This document shows positions 28,215-37,913 of a DNA stretch of 63,550 nt, in pieces. The stretch's first letter is position 1; each line of letters opens with the position of its first letter. The translations under genes and the position numbers were made by a program. This DNA is from an uncultured Verrucomicrobiota bacterium (GTDB lineage Bacteria > Verrucomicrobiota > Verrucomicrobiia > Opitutales > Intestinicryptomonadaceae): NCBI GenBank assembly GCA_949283955.1, contig CASDUP010000035.1, positions 1 through 63,550 on the forward strand, in the 5' to 3' direction. The notes under the pieces are model-generated. The model made no database searches and had not been told where the DNA came from. It worked only from the letters and a program-made list of their open reading frames with translations.

Positions 28215-28991
28215 TTACTTCCTGGGAATCGTCAGTATCTCACCGCCGTACGGCGTGACAAGCACAGTGTGCTCTATGTGGCAACTCGGCTTCCCGTCCG
28301 CCGTGCAGACAGTCCAGCCGTCCTCCTTGACGTATATCTCCGATGTGCCCATGTTTATCATGGGCTCTATCGCCAGCGTCATTCCGGTCTTCAACTTCGC
28401 GCCCGTGCCGGGCTTGCCGTAATTGCAGATCTGCGGGTCCTCGTGCATCTTCCGACCAACCCCGTGCCCTGTAAATTCCCTGACGATCCCGTATCCGTAC
28501 CCATCTATGCGCGACTGTATCGCGTGCGATATGTCGCCCACCCTTCCGCCGTCCTTCGCCGCCAATATTCCGTCCGCAAGCGCCTCTCCGGTAGCCTTTA
28601 TCAAACGCAAAACCTCAGGGTCGCTCGACCCCTCCCCGCCAACTACGACGGTCTTGGTGTTGTCCCCAACAAAGCCTTTGTAGAAAACGCTCACGTCCAT
28701 GCTGACGACGTCGCCTTTCTTCAAAATCCTATCCTTGCTTCCTATGCCGTGGATTACTTCGTCATTAACAGAAATACACACGTAGCCCGGATATTTTAGC
28801 CCGTCGTACCCGTAATGGTAGCACGCGCTTCTGCATCCGAGCTCCTTCATGAATTCCTTTGCCGCAAGATCCACATCCAATGTGGATATTCCCTCGCGCA
28901 CCACCGCGCAAAGCCTGTCGAGCACCGTTGCGGCAACCTCGCAGGACTCGCGCATGACTCGAAGCTCCCTTTCGGATTTTATCGGTATCAT
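28215..28991 (-). CDS. map: Methionine aminopeptidase, type I
   Basis: A 258-residue dinuclear metallopeptidase that removes N-terminal Met co-translationally. Metal ligands are visible: Asp in VSMDVSV, Asp in GDNTKTV, His in TGHGVGRKMHE, Glu in LAIEPMINMG and Glu in CHIEHTVLVT; NDEVIHGI carries the substrate-side His. The ATG at 28991 (MIPIKSERELRVM) is the canonical start; a 14-codon longer frame begins at 29033 close to the secY stop. Here map follows secY directly, without adk. Confidence 0.95.
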   Translation of the reverse strand: MIPIKSERELRVMRESCEVAATVLDRLCAVVREGISTLDVDLAAKEFMKELGCRSACYHYGYDGLKYPGYVCISVNDEVIHGIGSKDRILKKGDVVSMDVSVFYKGFVGDNTKTVVVGGEGSSDPEVLRLIKATGEALADGILAAKDGGRVGDISHAIQSRIDGYGYGIVREFTGHGVGRKMHEDPQICNYGKPGTGAKLKTGMTLAIEPMINMGTSEIYVKEDGWTVCTADGKPSCHIEHTVLVTPYGGEILTIPRK

Positions 28992-29048
28992 ACGGAACCG
29001 TTTTTTCGATTTATTTGAAAGAACAATTCGCAAATGCGTTCCCCGCCT

Positions 29049-30508
29049 TTAGACGAGGGCGAATTTGCGCACGACCCACGCAACCACGCCCACAATCAAT
29101 ATTATGAGCAGAGGAGTCCAGAGGGCCCAGAGATTTTTTATTTGGCGCGTATCTATGATTTGCCGGGTCGCCCCGACGCTCCTGCCGCGGATCCTGCCTT
29201 TTTTCAGGAACCCGTCATAGTGGCGCTGGAGAAGGTACGTCTCTATTTGCCTCATTGTGTCCAACGACACGCCAACGGCAATCAAAGCTCCCGTGCCTCC
29301 AAAGAAATAGGCTATTTTCTGGGGAATTCCCCAATAAGTCATCAAAATATTCGGAAGAACCGCTATAATCACCAGGAATACGGCACCCGCGAAAGTCAGC
29401 CTCGTCATGGAATAGTCCAAGAACTTGGCAGTGGGCTCCCCGGGACGAACTCCGGGAATGTATCCTCCGTTGCGCTTCAATTCGTCCGAAATCTGCAAGG
29501 GCTTGAACATTATCGAAACCCAAAAGTAGCTGAATGCAAATATGAGAATCCCGTAAACGAGATTGTGGGCCGTGATGCCAAACTCTCCGAAAATCTGCTG
29601 CGGGAATATCATTATCGCGCTGGCGAAAATGATGGGCATAACGCCCGAATAGTTCACCTTTAGGGGCAGGTAAGAGGCCTGTCCTCCCATGATTTTGCGA
29701 CCCACCATTCTCTTGGCATACAAGACCGGAACCTTTCTGACCGCCTGCAAAATCATTATGATTCCGGCAGTCACCACAACCAGCAAAACGAGCATTACTA
29801 TCGCCTGGGGAACTCCGAGATTTGCGCTCTCAGCACCTACAGTCCTGTGGAAGAAGAGCTCGTAAGCCTGGGCTATGGCCCCCGGCATCTGATCTATAAT
29901 TCCTATGGTGATTATGATAGAGACACCGTTCCCTATCCCGCGCTGGGTAATCTGCTCTCCCAACCATGTAAGCAACATGGTTCCAGTGGTCATGAGGATT
30001 ATCCCCACTATAAAGAACACCGTCATGTTGCTTGTCACAACCAGCGAACCGTACTGCGCCTCGCTAAATCCCCTGAACAAACTCTCCGGAGTTATCGCAA
30101 GGGCATATATCATCATCGTGCTCTGTATCAGGCCTATCAAGAGAGTCAGATAGCGGGTGTACTGGGCTATCTTTTGCCTCCCGATTTCACCCTCCTGCTG
30201 GAGCCTCGCAATGCTCGGCATGACCGCTCCCATCAACTGAAGTATGATGGAGGCGCTGATGTAGGGCATGATTCCAAGAGCGAGTATGGCCCCGTTGACC
30301 ATTGCTCCTCCAGTAAACATGTTGTAGAGGCCCGCAAGCCCCCCCCCGCGCTCGCACTCGAGTCGTAGAACGCCTTTAGAGGAGCTGGATCAAAACCAGG
30401 TATAGGAATGCCCGCGCCCACTCGCGCGATAAAAATGAGCCCGAGCGTCAAAAATATTTTCTGGCGGAGTTCGGGAATTTTAAAGCAATTTGTGAAAGCG
30501 GAAAACAT
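29049..30508 (-). pseudogene. secY: Protein translocase SecY, split by a frameshift at a run of nine G
   Basis: The central channel subunit of the Sec translocase, here in two frames. The first (30508 down to about 30339) gives residues 1-57, MFSAFTNCFKIPELRQKIFL through DSSASAGGG; the second gives the rest, AGLYNMFTGGAMVNG to the C-terminus, with NGGYIPGVRPGEPT and ten membrane segments. The break is a G9 run (minus strand; C9 at 30339-30347). Ten or seven G would restore the frame, as would a -1 slip on GGGGGG. secY is essential, so a sequencing or assembly error, homopolymer variation or recoding are the explanations; see findings. Apart from the shift the gene looks intact. Confidence 0.9.
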
Positions 30509-30552
30509 TTTCTATTCCTGAGTTTGAACTTTGTGGAAGCGAAAAAAGCGGA

Positions 30553-31011
30553 CTACTCTTTGTCGGTTTGTCCGACTACCACGGCCTTGCCGCCCGCCGC
30601 CTCTATCTTCTTGACGGCGCTTGCGGAAAACTTGTCGGCCTTTACAACGACCTTCTTCGCCAACTCGCCACCTCCGAGAATTTTCACCTTGGCGTCCTTA
30701 GCGCGCACCAATCCCGCAAGAACGAGATCTTCGCGGGAAACCTCGTCCAAGCCGAGATTCTCCAAAGCGGAAACGTTCACCGAAGCGTACTCCTCGCGGA
30801 ATTTGTAATTGTTGAAACCTCTGTGGGGTAGTTTGCGGTAAAGAGGCATCTGGCCTCCCTCGAAACCGGGGCGAACATGCCCTCCGCTGCGAGCCTTGGC
30901 TCCCTTGTGTCCCCTTCCGGAAGTTTTTCCGTGTCCGCTTCCCACTCCGCAACCAAGCCTCTTGGAGGAGTGCTTGGCCCCTTTGGGATTAGAAAGATTG
31001 CTGAGTTTCAT
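30553..31011 (-). CDS. rplO: 50S ribosomal protein L15
   Basis: A 152-residue protein with the canonical GCGVGSGHGKTSGRGHKGAKAR glycine-rich N-terminal loop, GFEGGQMPLYRKLPHRGF, and a folded C-terminal half. It follows rpsE after only nine bases; rpmD (L30), which usually lies between them, is missing. Confidence 0.96.
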   Translation of the reverse strand: MKLSNLSNPKGAKHSSKRLGCGVGSGHGKTSGRGHKGAKARSGGHVRPGFEGGQMPLYRKLPHRGFNNYKFREEYASVNVSALENLGLDEVSREDLVLAGLVRAKDAKVKILGGGELAKKVVVKADKFSASAVKKIEAAGGKAVVVGQTDKE

Positions 31012-31020
31012 AATATTCTC

Positions 31021-31530
31021 CTATTTGCCTCTGATTGCGCTGATTTCTTCCGCCGTGCGAAGCTGATAGAGCGCCGAAAGAGTGGCGTTTACCATTGCCA
31101 TGTCGTTGTTGGATCCGAGTGATTTGCTGAGAACGTCCTTTACTCCAACCGCCTCGAGAACCGCGCGTACTCCGCCTCCGGCTATCACTCCTGTTCCCTG
31201 GCTGGCGGGACGAAGTATCACTATGCCTCCGTCGAACTCGCCCTTGACCTCGTGGGGAATGGTTCCTCCGCTGAGGTTTATCGCCTTCATGACTTTGCGA
31301 GCCCTCTCGTTGGCCTTCTTAATCGCGTCCGGAACCTCCTTCGCCTTGCCGTAGCCAAGACCCACCTTGCCTGCCCCGTCTCCAAGAACTACCAGCGCCG
31401 AGAACGAAAACCTTCTTCCGCCCTTGACAACCTTCGCGCAACGATTGATGTGCACGACTTTTTCAATGAGTTCGGACCCCTCGCTCTTTTCCTTAGCTCC
31501 AAAGCCCTGTTTCTTGAATTCTCTGCCCAT
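31021..31530 (-). CDS. rpsE: 30S ribosomal protein S5
   Basis: A 169-residue protein. The double-stranded-RNA-binding part reads [23 protein letters not shown] and the C-terminal part has [28 protein letters not shown]5 contributes to decoding accuracy. Sixteen bases separate it from rplR. Confidence 0.97.
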   Translation of the reverse strand: MGREFKKQGFGAKEKSEGSELIEKVVHINRCAKVVKGGRRFSFSALVVLGDGAGKVGLGYGKAKEVPDAIKKANERARKVMKAINLSGGTIPHEVKGEFDGGIVILRPASQGTGVIAGGGVRAVLEAVGVKDVLSKSLGSNNDMAMVNATLSALYQLRTAEEISAIRGK

Positions 31531-31545
31531 TTTAGTCCTGTGTGA

Positions 31546-31911
31546 TTAGAAGTTTATTCCCTTGGAGCGAACGGCGTCGGCAAAAGCCTTCACGCAACCG
31601 TGATAGCGCCTGGCCCCTTTGTCGTAAACGACCGCTTTGATACCAGCAGCCGACAACTTGTCCCCGAAAAGCTCCCCGAGTTTCTGGGCTCCAGCCATGT
31701 TGGGAAGAATCTTTTCGGACTTGAGTTCCTTCGACGTGGTGCAGGCCGCCGCCAAAGTCTTGCCGGCAGTGTCGTCTATGCACTGGGCATATATATTCTT
31801 GTTCGAAAAACAAACGGACAAACGAGGACGTTCCGCTGTGCCGAAAACTTTGCGCCTGACTCGCCAGCAGCGCTTTTGCGCCAAGTCGATTTTCTTTAAA
31901 ATTTTGTTCAT
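31546..31911 (-). CDS. rplR: 50S ribosomal protein L18
   Basis: A 121-residue 5S-rRNA-binding protein with [20 protein letters not shown] and the C-terminal [20 protein letters not shown]. The ATG at 31911 (MNKILKK) matches the family N-terminus; a frame six codons longer begins at 31929. Confidence 0.95.
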   Translation of the reverse strand: MNKILKKIDLAQKRCWRVRRKVFGTAERPRLSVCFSNKNIYAQCIDDTAGKTLAAACTTSKELKSEKILPNMAGAQKLGELFGDKLSAAGIKAVVYDKGARRYHGCVKAFADAVRSKGINF

Positions 31912-31946
31912 AAGAGATAATCCTTTCAAAAACCGCCAAAAGGCTA

Positions 31947-32495
31947 CTACGCGGTCTTCTTGCCCTCCTTGCGGCGAACGTATTCCCCGTGAATCCTAAC
32001 ACCCTTGCCCTTGTAGGGCTCGACAGGATAGAAGTGCTTGAGATCCGACGCCACTTGGCCTACCATGTGCTTGCTCGCACCCGAAACCGTCACGAGAGGA
32101 TTCTTGTCGGAAGTCTCGCCTATCGCCACGGAAATGCCCTCGGGCAACTCGTAAACGCAGGGATGCGCAAACCCCAAAAGAAGAGTCAACACTTTGCCCT
32201 TGAGCTCCGCCTTGAAACCAACTCCCTTTATCTCGAGAACCTTCGAATAATTCTCTACAACTCCGCGAACCATCGAAGCTATTATGCTCCTGACTGTACC
32301 GTGCATCGCCATCGAAGCGCGCGAGTTCGAGGACGGACTGACATGAACCTCTCCGTCCTTTATCTCTATCTTTACAGAGGAGTCGAAAGTTTGCGAAAGC
32401 TTTCCCTTGGGGCCTTCGACATTCACAACCGCCCCGTCCGCCGAAACCTTCACGCCGGAGGGTATCTTCACTGGAAGTTTACCGATTCTACTCAT
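31947..32495 (-). CDS. rplF: 50S ribosomal protein L6
   Basis: A 182-residue protein with start MSRIGKLPVKIPSGV and C-terminal PYKGKGVRIHGEYVRRKEGKK. It supports the GTPase-associated region of the large subunit. A longer frame reaches 32525 but overlaps rpsH; 32495 is the canonical start. Confidence 0.96.
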   Translation of the reverse strand: MSRIGKLPVKIPSGVKVSADGAVVNVEGPKGKLSQTFDSSVKIEIKDGEVHVSPSSNSRASMAMHGTVRSIIASMVRGVVENYSKVLEIKGVGFKAELKGKVLTLLLGFAHPCVYELPEGISVAIGETSDKNPLVTVSGASKHMVGQVASDLKHFYPVEPYKGKGVRIHGEYVRRKEGKKTA

Positions 32496-32509
32496 TGTTA
32501 TCGCCTCCC

Positions 32510-32905
32510 TTACCAAACTTTGCAAATGATTTCCCCTCCGGCCTTCTGGGCGCGGCAGTCGGAGTCCTTCAGCACTCCCTTGGAGGTGGTCAAAATGGAT
32601 ATGCCCATGCCGTTCAGAACCCTGGGAATCGAACGATATTCGCAGTAAAATCTGCAGCCGGGCGTGCTGACGCGCGTTATTCCAGTTATGGCAGGCACGC
32701 CTCCAACGTATTTGAGACCTATCTTTATCGTCTTCTTGGCCTTTTCACCGCTGACCTCCAACGAGGATATGTAGCCCTCGGACTGGAGTATCTTCGCTAT
32801 GCCTTCGCGAATGCTCGACCATTGCGCTTCGCAGGATTCCTTGCCCGCGTTGCTGGCGTTGCGGATTATCGTCAAAAAGTCGCCTATATTGTCATGAGAT
32901 GCCAT
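32510..32905 (-). CDS. rpsH: 30S ribosomal protein S8
   Basis: A 131-residue protein; NIGDFLTIIRNASNAGK near the start and the C-terminal STPGCRFYCEYRSIPRVLNGMGI followed by GGEIICKVW are typical. S8 binds the central domain of 16S rRNA and represses the spc operon in E. coli; whether it does so here is unknown. Confidence 0.97.
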   Translation of the reverse strand: MASHDNIGDFLTIIRNASNAGKESCEAQWSSIREGIAKILQSEGYISSLEVSGEKAKKTIKIGLKYVGGVPAITGITRVSTPGCRFYCEYRSIPRVLNGMGISILTTSKGVLKDSDCRAQKAGGEIICKVW

Positions 32906-32924
32906 GATGTTTGTCCTTTCGCGA

Positions 32925-33230
32925 TTACCAGGAAGATTTCGTCACGCCGGGAAGCTTGCCGTCGCTGGCAAGCTCGCGGAACGTGATTCGGGATAGACCA
33001 AACTTGGATATGAACCCGCGAGGCCTGCCAGTAATGGAGCACCTGTTGCGTATGCGAATCTTGCTCGCGTTGCGGGGAATCTTAGCCATCTTGCGCTGGG
33101 CGTCGAAAAATTCGGCGTCGGACGCGTTCGGGTCTTTCAAAATCTTTTTAAGCTCGGCTTTCTTCGCCGCGTACTTGGCGGTGAGCCTCTGGCGCTTGAG
33201 ATTGCGTTCAATAGATGATTTCTTGGCCAT
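32925..33230 (-). CDS. rpsN: 30S ribosomal protein S14 (zinc-independent form)
   Basis: A 101-residue long-form S14 with [13 protein letters not shown] and the C-terminal [11 protein letters not shown]. It has a single Cys in the motif, hence the C-minus form that does not bind zinc. Four bases separate it from rplE. Confidence 0.96.
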   Translation of the reverse strand: MAKKSSIERNLKRQRLTAKYAAKKAELKKILKDPNASDAEFFDAQRKMAKIPRNASKIRIRNRCSITGRPRGFISKFGLSRITFRELASDGKLPGVTKSSW

Positions 33231-33234
33231 GACC

Positions 33235-33810
33235 TTATTTGTTTGTTGTTTTAGCCTGAACGTTGGACGGCTTGCGGAACGGCATACCCAGCATTCTGAG
33301 AAGCTCCCTTCCGGAATTGTCGTCGTCTGCCGTGGTCACTATGGTTATATCCATACCAATGTTGTTCTTCCTATTCGGATCCACCGTGACTTCGGGAAAT
33401 ATCGTGTGGTCGGCTACGCCGTAGTTGTAGTTGCCGTGCCCGTCTAGCTTCCCGCTAACCCCCCTGAAGTCGCGTATCGAGGGAAGCACTATGTTGACAA
33501 ACTTGTAGAAGAAATCCCACATGTTCGCTCCGCGAAGCGTGACCTTCACACCGTTCGGAACTCCTGCGCGAAGCTTGAAGTTTGCTATGCTCTTCTTAGC
33601 ATTCCTCACTATAGGCTGCTGGCCCGTAATCTTCGCCAGCTCCTTCACGACCTCCTGAACCCACTCCTTCGGGAGTTCGCTGCGTATCCCCGAGCTGATG
33701 ACTATCTTCTCCAGCGTCGGAACCAAATGCGGATTATCGACCCCTAGCTTCTTCTTCAGCTCAGGAACAATCTTATCCGCGTATATCTTTTTTAGTACGG
33801 GTGTGCTCAT
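33235..33810 (-). CDS. rplE: 50S ribosomal protein L5
   Basis: A 191-residue 5S-rRNA-binding protein: [33 protein letters not shown], and [18 protein letters not shown] near the C-terminus are canonical. Confidence 0.97.
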   Translation of the reverse strand: MSTPVLKKIYADKIVPELKKKLGVDNPHLVPTLEKIVISSGIRSELPKEWVQEVVKELAKITGQQPIVRNAKKSIANFKLRAGVPNGVKVTLRGANMWDFFYKFVNIVLPSIRDFRGVSGKLDGHGNYNYGVADHTIFPEVTVDPNRKNNIGMDITIVTTADDDNSGRELLRMLGMPFRKPSNVQAKTTNK

Positions 33811-33834
33811 CTTTGCTTTCCTTTTCGCCTCCGC

Positions 33835-34098
33835 TTACGCCTTCTTGGATTTCCTCTTCGAGGAATCCTTCGCGCGCCCGTCAGGCCTTACGTTAGAAAT
33901 GTGAATGGGAGATTCCCTCTCGATTATCTTCCCCTCCGGATTCTTCTCGCTCTTGCGCTCGTGGTGCTTTTTCATGTTCACGCCCTCCACGAGAACCTTC
34001 GACTTCTTCGGAAAAACCGCGAGTACCTTGCCCTTCGAGCCCTTCGCCGATCCCGATATAACGGTGACTTCGTCGCCTTTTTTTACGAAACTTTTCAT
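33835..34098 (-). CDS. rplX: 50S ribosomal protein L24
   Basis: An 87-residue protein with the KOW motif [20 protein letters not shown]. It starts large-subunit assembly by binding 23S rRNA. Start at MKSFVKKGD (34098); the longer frame to 34119 overlaps rplN. The Lys-rich C-terminus ([10 protein letters not shown]) is slightly extended. Confidence 0.95.
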   Translation of the reverse strand: MKSFVKKGDEVTVISGSAKGSKGKVLAVFPKKSKVLVEGVNMKKHHERKSEKNPEGKIIERESPIHISNVRPDGRAKDSSKRKSKKA

Positions 34099-34099
34099 A

Positions 34100-34465
34100 T
34101 TAGAGAACCTCCGGTGCAAGAGATATGATTTTCATGAAATTCTTTCCGCGCAACTCGCGGGCCACAGGACCAAATATGCGCGTGCCCTTGGGATTGCCCG
34201 TAGCGTCTATTATTACCACGGCATTCGTGTCGAAACGAAGGTACGAGCCGTCCGAGCGGCGAATCGGCGCCTTGGTGCGGACTATAACCGCCTTCGCAAC
34301 AGTTCCCTTCTTAACTGTGGCCTCCGGAGTGGAAGACTTCACCGCAACCGTGATGATGTCGCCGATTTTGGCGCATTTGCGCGGCTGACCCATGCGGCGA
34401 ATCATCGCCACCTCTTTTGCACCCGTGTTGTCTGCAACAACGAGCCTTGTCTGCATGTGTATCAT
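34100..34465 (-). CDS. rplN: 50S ribosomal protein L14
   Basis: A 121-residue protein: [18 protein letters not shown] start, [19 protein letters not shown], and the C-terminal [24 protein letters not shown]14 contributes to the subunit interface and is the site of RsfS binding. It and rplX are one base apart. Confidence 0.97.
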   Translation of the reverse strand: MIHMQTRLVVADNTGAKEVAMIRRMGQPRKCAKIGDIITVAVKSSTPEATVKKGTVAKAVIVRTKAPIRRSDGSYLRFDTNAVVIIDATGNPKGTRIFGPVARELRGKNFMKIISLAPEVL

Positions 34466-34479
34466 GTTCGGTGTCCTCC

Positions 34480-34758
34480 TTATTCAGCGGCCAAAACGGG
34501 AGCCTTCTCTATTATGCGGACAACGCGAAACCTCTTCATCTTGCTGAGAGGACGCGTCTCCTCCACTTCCACCCTGTCTCCAAGAGCGCATTCGTTCTTC
34601 TCGTCGTGGACGTGTATTACCGTCTTGCGGCGAATTTCCTTGCGGTACTGAGGGTGCGGAACCTTGTAAAAATACGTGAGCTTTATGCTCTTGTCGCCCG
34701 ACTTCGAAGTGACAACTCCGACGAGGCTTTTGCGGCTCTTTCTGCTGTTTTCTGCCAT
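34480..34758 (-). CDS. rpsQ: 30S ribosomal protein S17
   Basis: A 92-residue OB-fold protein, [43 protein letters not shown]. Nine bases follow rpmC. Confidence 0.96.
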   Translation of the reverse strand: MAENSRKSRKSLVGVVTSKSGDKSIKLTYFYKVPHPQYRKEIRRKTVIHVHDEKNECALGDRVEVEETRPLSKMKRFRVVRIIEKAPVLAAE

Positions 34759-34766
34759 GGTGACCC

Positions 34767-34949
34767 CTATTTCTGTTTCTTGATTGTTTCGAAGCGCGCT
34801 ATGTCGCGGCGCAACTGCCTGATACGAGCGGTATTCTCGAGAGTTGCGACCCCTCTGCGAACGTTCAAATTGAGAAGCTCATCGCGCATGTCGCGAAGCT
34901 TCTTGTCGAGCTCCTCGGCGGAAAGTTCCCTGATTTCTTTCGTCTTCAT
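34767..34949 (-). CDS. rpmC: 50S ribosomal protein L29
   Basis: A 60-residue helical hairpin protein near the exit tunnel: [18 protein letters not shown] and [19 protein letters not shown] are canonical. Confidence 0.96.
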   Translation of the reverse strand: MKTKEIRELSAEELDKKLRDMRDELLNLNVRRGVATLENTARIRQLRRDIARFETIKKQK

Positions 34950-34967
34950 CTTAAATATTCCCAGTTG

Positions 34968-35396
34968 TTAGAGTACTTCGACTCCTTCGCGAACCACAAA
35001 GCGGCACTTGAAGGGAAGTTTTCCGTCGGCAAGCCTCATGCTCTCGCGAGCCATGCTCATTGGCACTCCCGCTATCTCGAACAGCATCGTGCCGGGCTTT
35101 ATGACCGCGCACCAGTACTCTACGCCGCCCTTACCCTTACCCATGCGGGTTTCAGCAGGTTTCTTGGTGACGCTCTTCTGCGGGAAAACGCGCATCCAAA
35201 GCTTGCCGCGCCTTTTCAAATTTCTGTTGATTGCAACACGGGCCGCCTCCAGCTGGGAAGAGGAGCACTTTCCCCTCTCTAGAGCCTGTATCGCATAGTC
35301 CCCAAAGGCGATCGTGTCTCCGCCCTTTGCGAAACCCTTGTTGCGTCCCTTGTGTACCTTGCGGTATTTTGTCTTTGCGGGAAGAATATTAGCCAT
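34968..35396 (-). CDS. rplP: 50S ribosomal protein L16
   Basis: A 142-residue protein with MANILPAKTKYRKVHKGRNKG at the start, FGDYAIQALERGKCSSSQLEAARVAI, and RMGKGKGGVEYWCAVIKPG. It helps place the CCA end of A-site tRNA. Confidence 0.97.
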   Translation of the reverse strand: MANILPAKTKYRKVHKGRNKGFAKGGDTIAFGDYAIQALERGKCSSSQLEAARVAINRNLKRRGKLWMRVFPQKSVTKKPAETRMGKGKGGVEYWCAVIKPGTMLFEIAGVPMSMARESMRLADGKLPFKCRFVVREGVEVL

Positions 35397-35413
35397 TGTT
35401 GCGACTTTCTAAA

Positions 35414-36046
35414 TTAAAGATTGTCCTCTTTCTTGAGACAGAGCCAGCACTTCACTCCTATCTTTCCATAAACGGTATGCGCCTCCGTGAAACCGTAATC
35501 TATGTTTTCGCGAAGCGTCTGAAGGGGAATCCTTCCCTTTCTCTGCCACTCCGTGCGGGCTATTTCGGCCCCGCCAAGCCTTCCGGAAACTTGAATCTTG
35601 ATCCCCTCGGCTCCGGCAGCCATGCACATCTGTATAGCCTTCTTTACCGCGCGACGGAAAGAAATTCTGCGCTCGAGCTGAAGCGCCACGCTCTCGGCTA
35701 CCAAATAGGCCACCAAATCAGGCTTCTTCACCTCCTGAATGTCGACTAGAACTTCTTTGCCGAGAAACTTCGCAAGCTTAGTCTTCAAGCTCTCGAGGGC
35801 TGCTCCCTTCGGGCCTATAACCACACCGGGGCGAGCCGTATATATCTTGATGCGAATCCTGCTACCAGCCCTCTCTATAAATATGCGCGGAACGGAAGCG
35901 GTCTTAAGCTCGTTCTTGAGGAACTCGCGTATGCGATAGTCCTCGTTGACGGAGGCCGCGTAATCCTTCTTGCCCGCGTACCAACGCGATTCCCAATCGC
36001 GGCGAACTGCAAGGCGAAAACCTTTCGGATTTATTTTCTGTCCCAT
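35414..36046 (-). CDS. rpsC: 30S ribosomal protein S3
   Basis: A 210-residue mRNA-entry protein: MGQKINPKGFRLAV start, KH domain with RPGVVIGPKGAALESLKTKL, and the C-terminal GVKCWLCLKKEDNL. Order rplV-rpsC-rplP is the standard one. Confidence 0.97.
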   Translation of the reverse strand: MGQKINPKGFRLAVRRDWESRWYAGKKDYAASVNEDYRIREFLKNELKTASVPRIFIERAGSRIRIKIYTARPGVVIGPKGAALESLKTKLAKFLGKEVLVDIQEVKKPDLVAYLVAESVALQLERRISFRRAVKKAIQMCMAAGAEGIKIQVSGRLGGAEIARTEWQRKGRIPLQTLRENIDYGFTEAHTVYGKIGVKCWLCLKKEDNL

Positions 36047-36056
36047 AAATTATTCC

Positions 36057-36392
36057 TTATTTTTCGTCCGTAAGAACTATCGAAATGTGGCTCGTGCGCT
36101 TCTTGAAGGGATGCGCACTTCCGCGGGAGGCCGGACGATAGCGCCTGAAAGCTACCCCCTGGTTCACAACGGAACTCTTCACTTTGAGATTCGCCGCGGA
36201 AAGATTGTTGTTGTTCTCGGCGTTGGCAATGGCGCTTGCGAGCGTCTTTGCTACGAGCCTGGCGCTCTTGCGCGGAACAAGCTTGAGGATTTCAAGCGCC
36301 TCGGCGGCATTCAGCCCCTGTATTCTCTTCGCAACTTCGCGCACCTTCTTGTCGGACATGCGCGCAAATTTTGTTAAGGATTTTACTTCCAT
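36057..36392 (-). CDS. rplV: 50S ribosomal protein L22
   Basis: A 111-residue exit-tunnel protein with MSDKKVREVAKRIQGLNAAEALEILK and the C-terminal KRTSHISIVL. The beta-hairpin tip that lines the tunnel is GVAFRRYRPASRGSAHPFKKR. It is separated from rpsS by an unrelated secreted protein gene. Confidence 0.96.
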   Translation of the reverse strand: MEVKSLTKFARMSDKKVREVAKRIQGLNAAEALEILKLVPRKSARLVAKTLASAIANAENNNNLSAANLKVKSSVVNQGVAFRRYRPASRGSAHPFKKRTSHISIVLTDEK

Positions 36393-36413
36393 TTTCGTCT
36401 TTTGTTTAAATTT

Positions 36414-36749
36414 TTACCTCGCGATTTTCAGCCTTACAACGTCTCCCGTTTTTGCGTCGGCTTCCCCCAGAAGAGCGCCCACACACTTCTCCGCGCTCGA
36501 CAACACTACCATCAGCTCCCCTATCTTATCCTCGCTGCGAAAAATTTCGCACGCCGCACCCTCCCTGAAACCACGATCCGCACCGCCGTCCATCAGAACA
36601 AGCCCCGAATCGAAATCAGAAGACAAAACCACGGCTGGAATGGAGGAATTGAAAGTAGCCCAAGCAGGGGACTCGGCAAAACACGCAGCGCCCACCGCGA
36701 TAAAAACCGCGATCCCAAACGCCATTATCTTGCCGAAAAACGCCCTCAT
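36414..36749 (-). CDS. Small exported protein inserted between rpsS and rplV
   Basis: A 111-residue protein with a signal peptide (residues 8-25, cleavage near CFAES). The mature 85 residues form a compact beta pattern, LVLMDGGADRGFREGAACEIFRS followed by IGELMVVLSSAEKCVGALL and TGDVVRLKI, resembling the small barrel found at the C-terminus of FlgT-like periplasmic proteins. It begins two bases after the rpsS stop (TAGTCATG) and ends 21 bases before rplV, so it must be co-translated with ribosomal proteins. No known ribosomal gene occupies this place. The similarity is a pattern judgement and the function is unknown. Confidence 0.7.
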   Translation of the reverse strand: MRAFFGKIMAFGIAVFIAVGAACFAESPAWATFNSSIPAVVLSSDFDSGLVLMDGGADRGFREGAACEIFRSEDKIGELMVVLSSAEKCVGALLGEADAKTGDVVRLKIAR

Positions 36750-36751
36750 GA

Positions 36752-37030
36752 CTACATCGCGGCCTTCTTTGTGTGCGGATTGTGCCCCTTGAAGAAGCGC
36801 GTCGCCGCAAATTCGCCGAGCTTGTGCCCAACCATGTTCTCCGTGACGTACACCGGAACAAACTTCTTGCCGTTGTGCACGTTGAAATTCAAACCGATGA
36901 AATCAGGCGTGATGACCGAACGCCTCGACCAAGTCTGTATCGGCTTGCGGGAGTTCGTCTTCTGCGCTTCCTCAACCTTGTCCTGAAGGCTGACGTCCAC
37001 AAAAGGACCTTTTTTAATCGAACGTGACAT
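36752..37030 (-). CDS. rpsS: 30S ribosomal protein S19
   Basis: A 92-residue head protein: [52 protein letters not shown]-terminus ends [11 protein letters not shown]. The next gene starts two bases after the stop. Confidence 0.97.
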   Translation of the reverse strand: MSRSIKKGPFVDVSLQDKVEEAQKTNSRKPIQTWSRRSVITPDFIGLNFNVHNGKKFVPVYVTENMVGHKLGEFAATRFFKGHNPHTKKAAM

Positions 37031-37046
37031 TGATCTGCTCTCCTAA

Positions 37047-37895
37047 TTACTTTTTGACCGTCTTCCTTCCGTTGCGGCGAAGGATTATCATCGAATTCGA
37101 AGTCTTCTTCTTCATGCGGGTTGGATAGCCCTTGGAAAGCTGACCCCACGGAGATACCGGATGTCCGCCGCCGCTCGTCTTTCCTTCACCACCTCCCATC
37201 GGGTGATCCACAGGATTCATCGCAACACCGCGAACTCTCGGCCTCTTCCCCAACCAGCGGTTTCTGCCCGCCTTGCCAAGGCTCTGGTTGCGGTGCTCGG
37301 GATTGCTCACAACACCTATCACCGCCCTGCAATCCGCCGACAAACGACGAACTTCCCCGCTCGGCATCTTAACCGTGGCATACTCGCCCTCCACGGCGAC
37401 CAGCTGCGCTCCCGCTCCGGCTCCGCGTGCGTACTGCGCACCCTTCCCGGGAAGAGCCTCCACAGAGTGAATGCTCATCGCCGGAGGTATCAACTTAAGC
37501 GGAAGACAAAGACCAACGCGAAATTCGTCCTGCTTCTTGTTCGTGGAAATTATCTCGTCGCCCTTCTTCAGGCCGTCGGGAGCCACAATGTAGCGCTTCC
37601 TGCCGTCCGCATACTCAACGAGAGCCAAATAGGCCGTGCGGCAAGGATCGTATTCTATCGCGACAACCTTCGCGGGAACGTCCATGATGTCGCGCTTGAA
37701 ATCGACTATGCGGTAAAGCTTCTTGTGACCGCCTCCCCTTCTGCGAGACGTCACCCTCCCGTAGCAGTTTCTGCCGCCGGAACGCTTCTTCGTCTCGACT
37801 AGAGAACGCTCGGGACGCTTGTTATCGACTTCGTGGCGCTTTATCTCTGTGTATCTCTGCGCCGGAGTCAAAGGTCTTCTCTTGGTGATAGCCAT
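37047..37895 (-). CDS. rplB: 50S ribosomal protein L2
   Basis: A 282-residue protein close to the peptidyl-transferase centre. GGRNCYGRVTSRRRGGGHKK and the C-terminal MNPVDHPMGGGEGKTSGGG loop are conserved, including the His of VDHP that is important for activity; the second His of many homologues (HPH) is Met here. Confidence 0.97.
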   Translation of the reverse strand: MAITKRRPLTPAQRYTEIKRHEVDNKRPERSLVETKKRSGGRNCYGRVTSRRRGGGHKKLYRIVDFKRDIMDVPAKVVAIEYDPCRTAYLALVEYADGRKRYIVAPDGLKKGDEIISTNKKQDEFRVGLCLPLKLIPPAMSIHSVEALPGKGAQYARGAGAGAQLVAVEGEYATVKMPSGEVRRLSADCRAVIGVVSNPEHRNQSLGKAGRNRWLGKRPRVRGVAMNPVDHPMGGGEGKTSGGGHPVSPWGQLSKGYPTRMKKKTSNSMIILRRNGRKTVKK

Positions 37896-37913
37896 GTTTA
37901 TCTCTCCTGTCGA

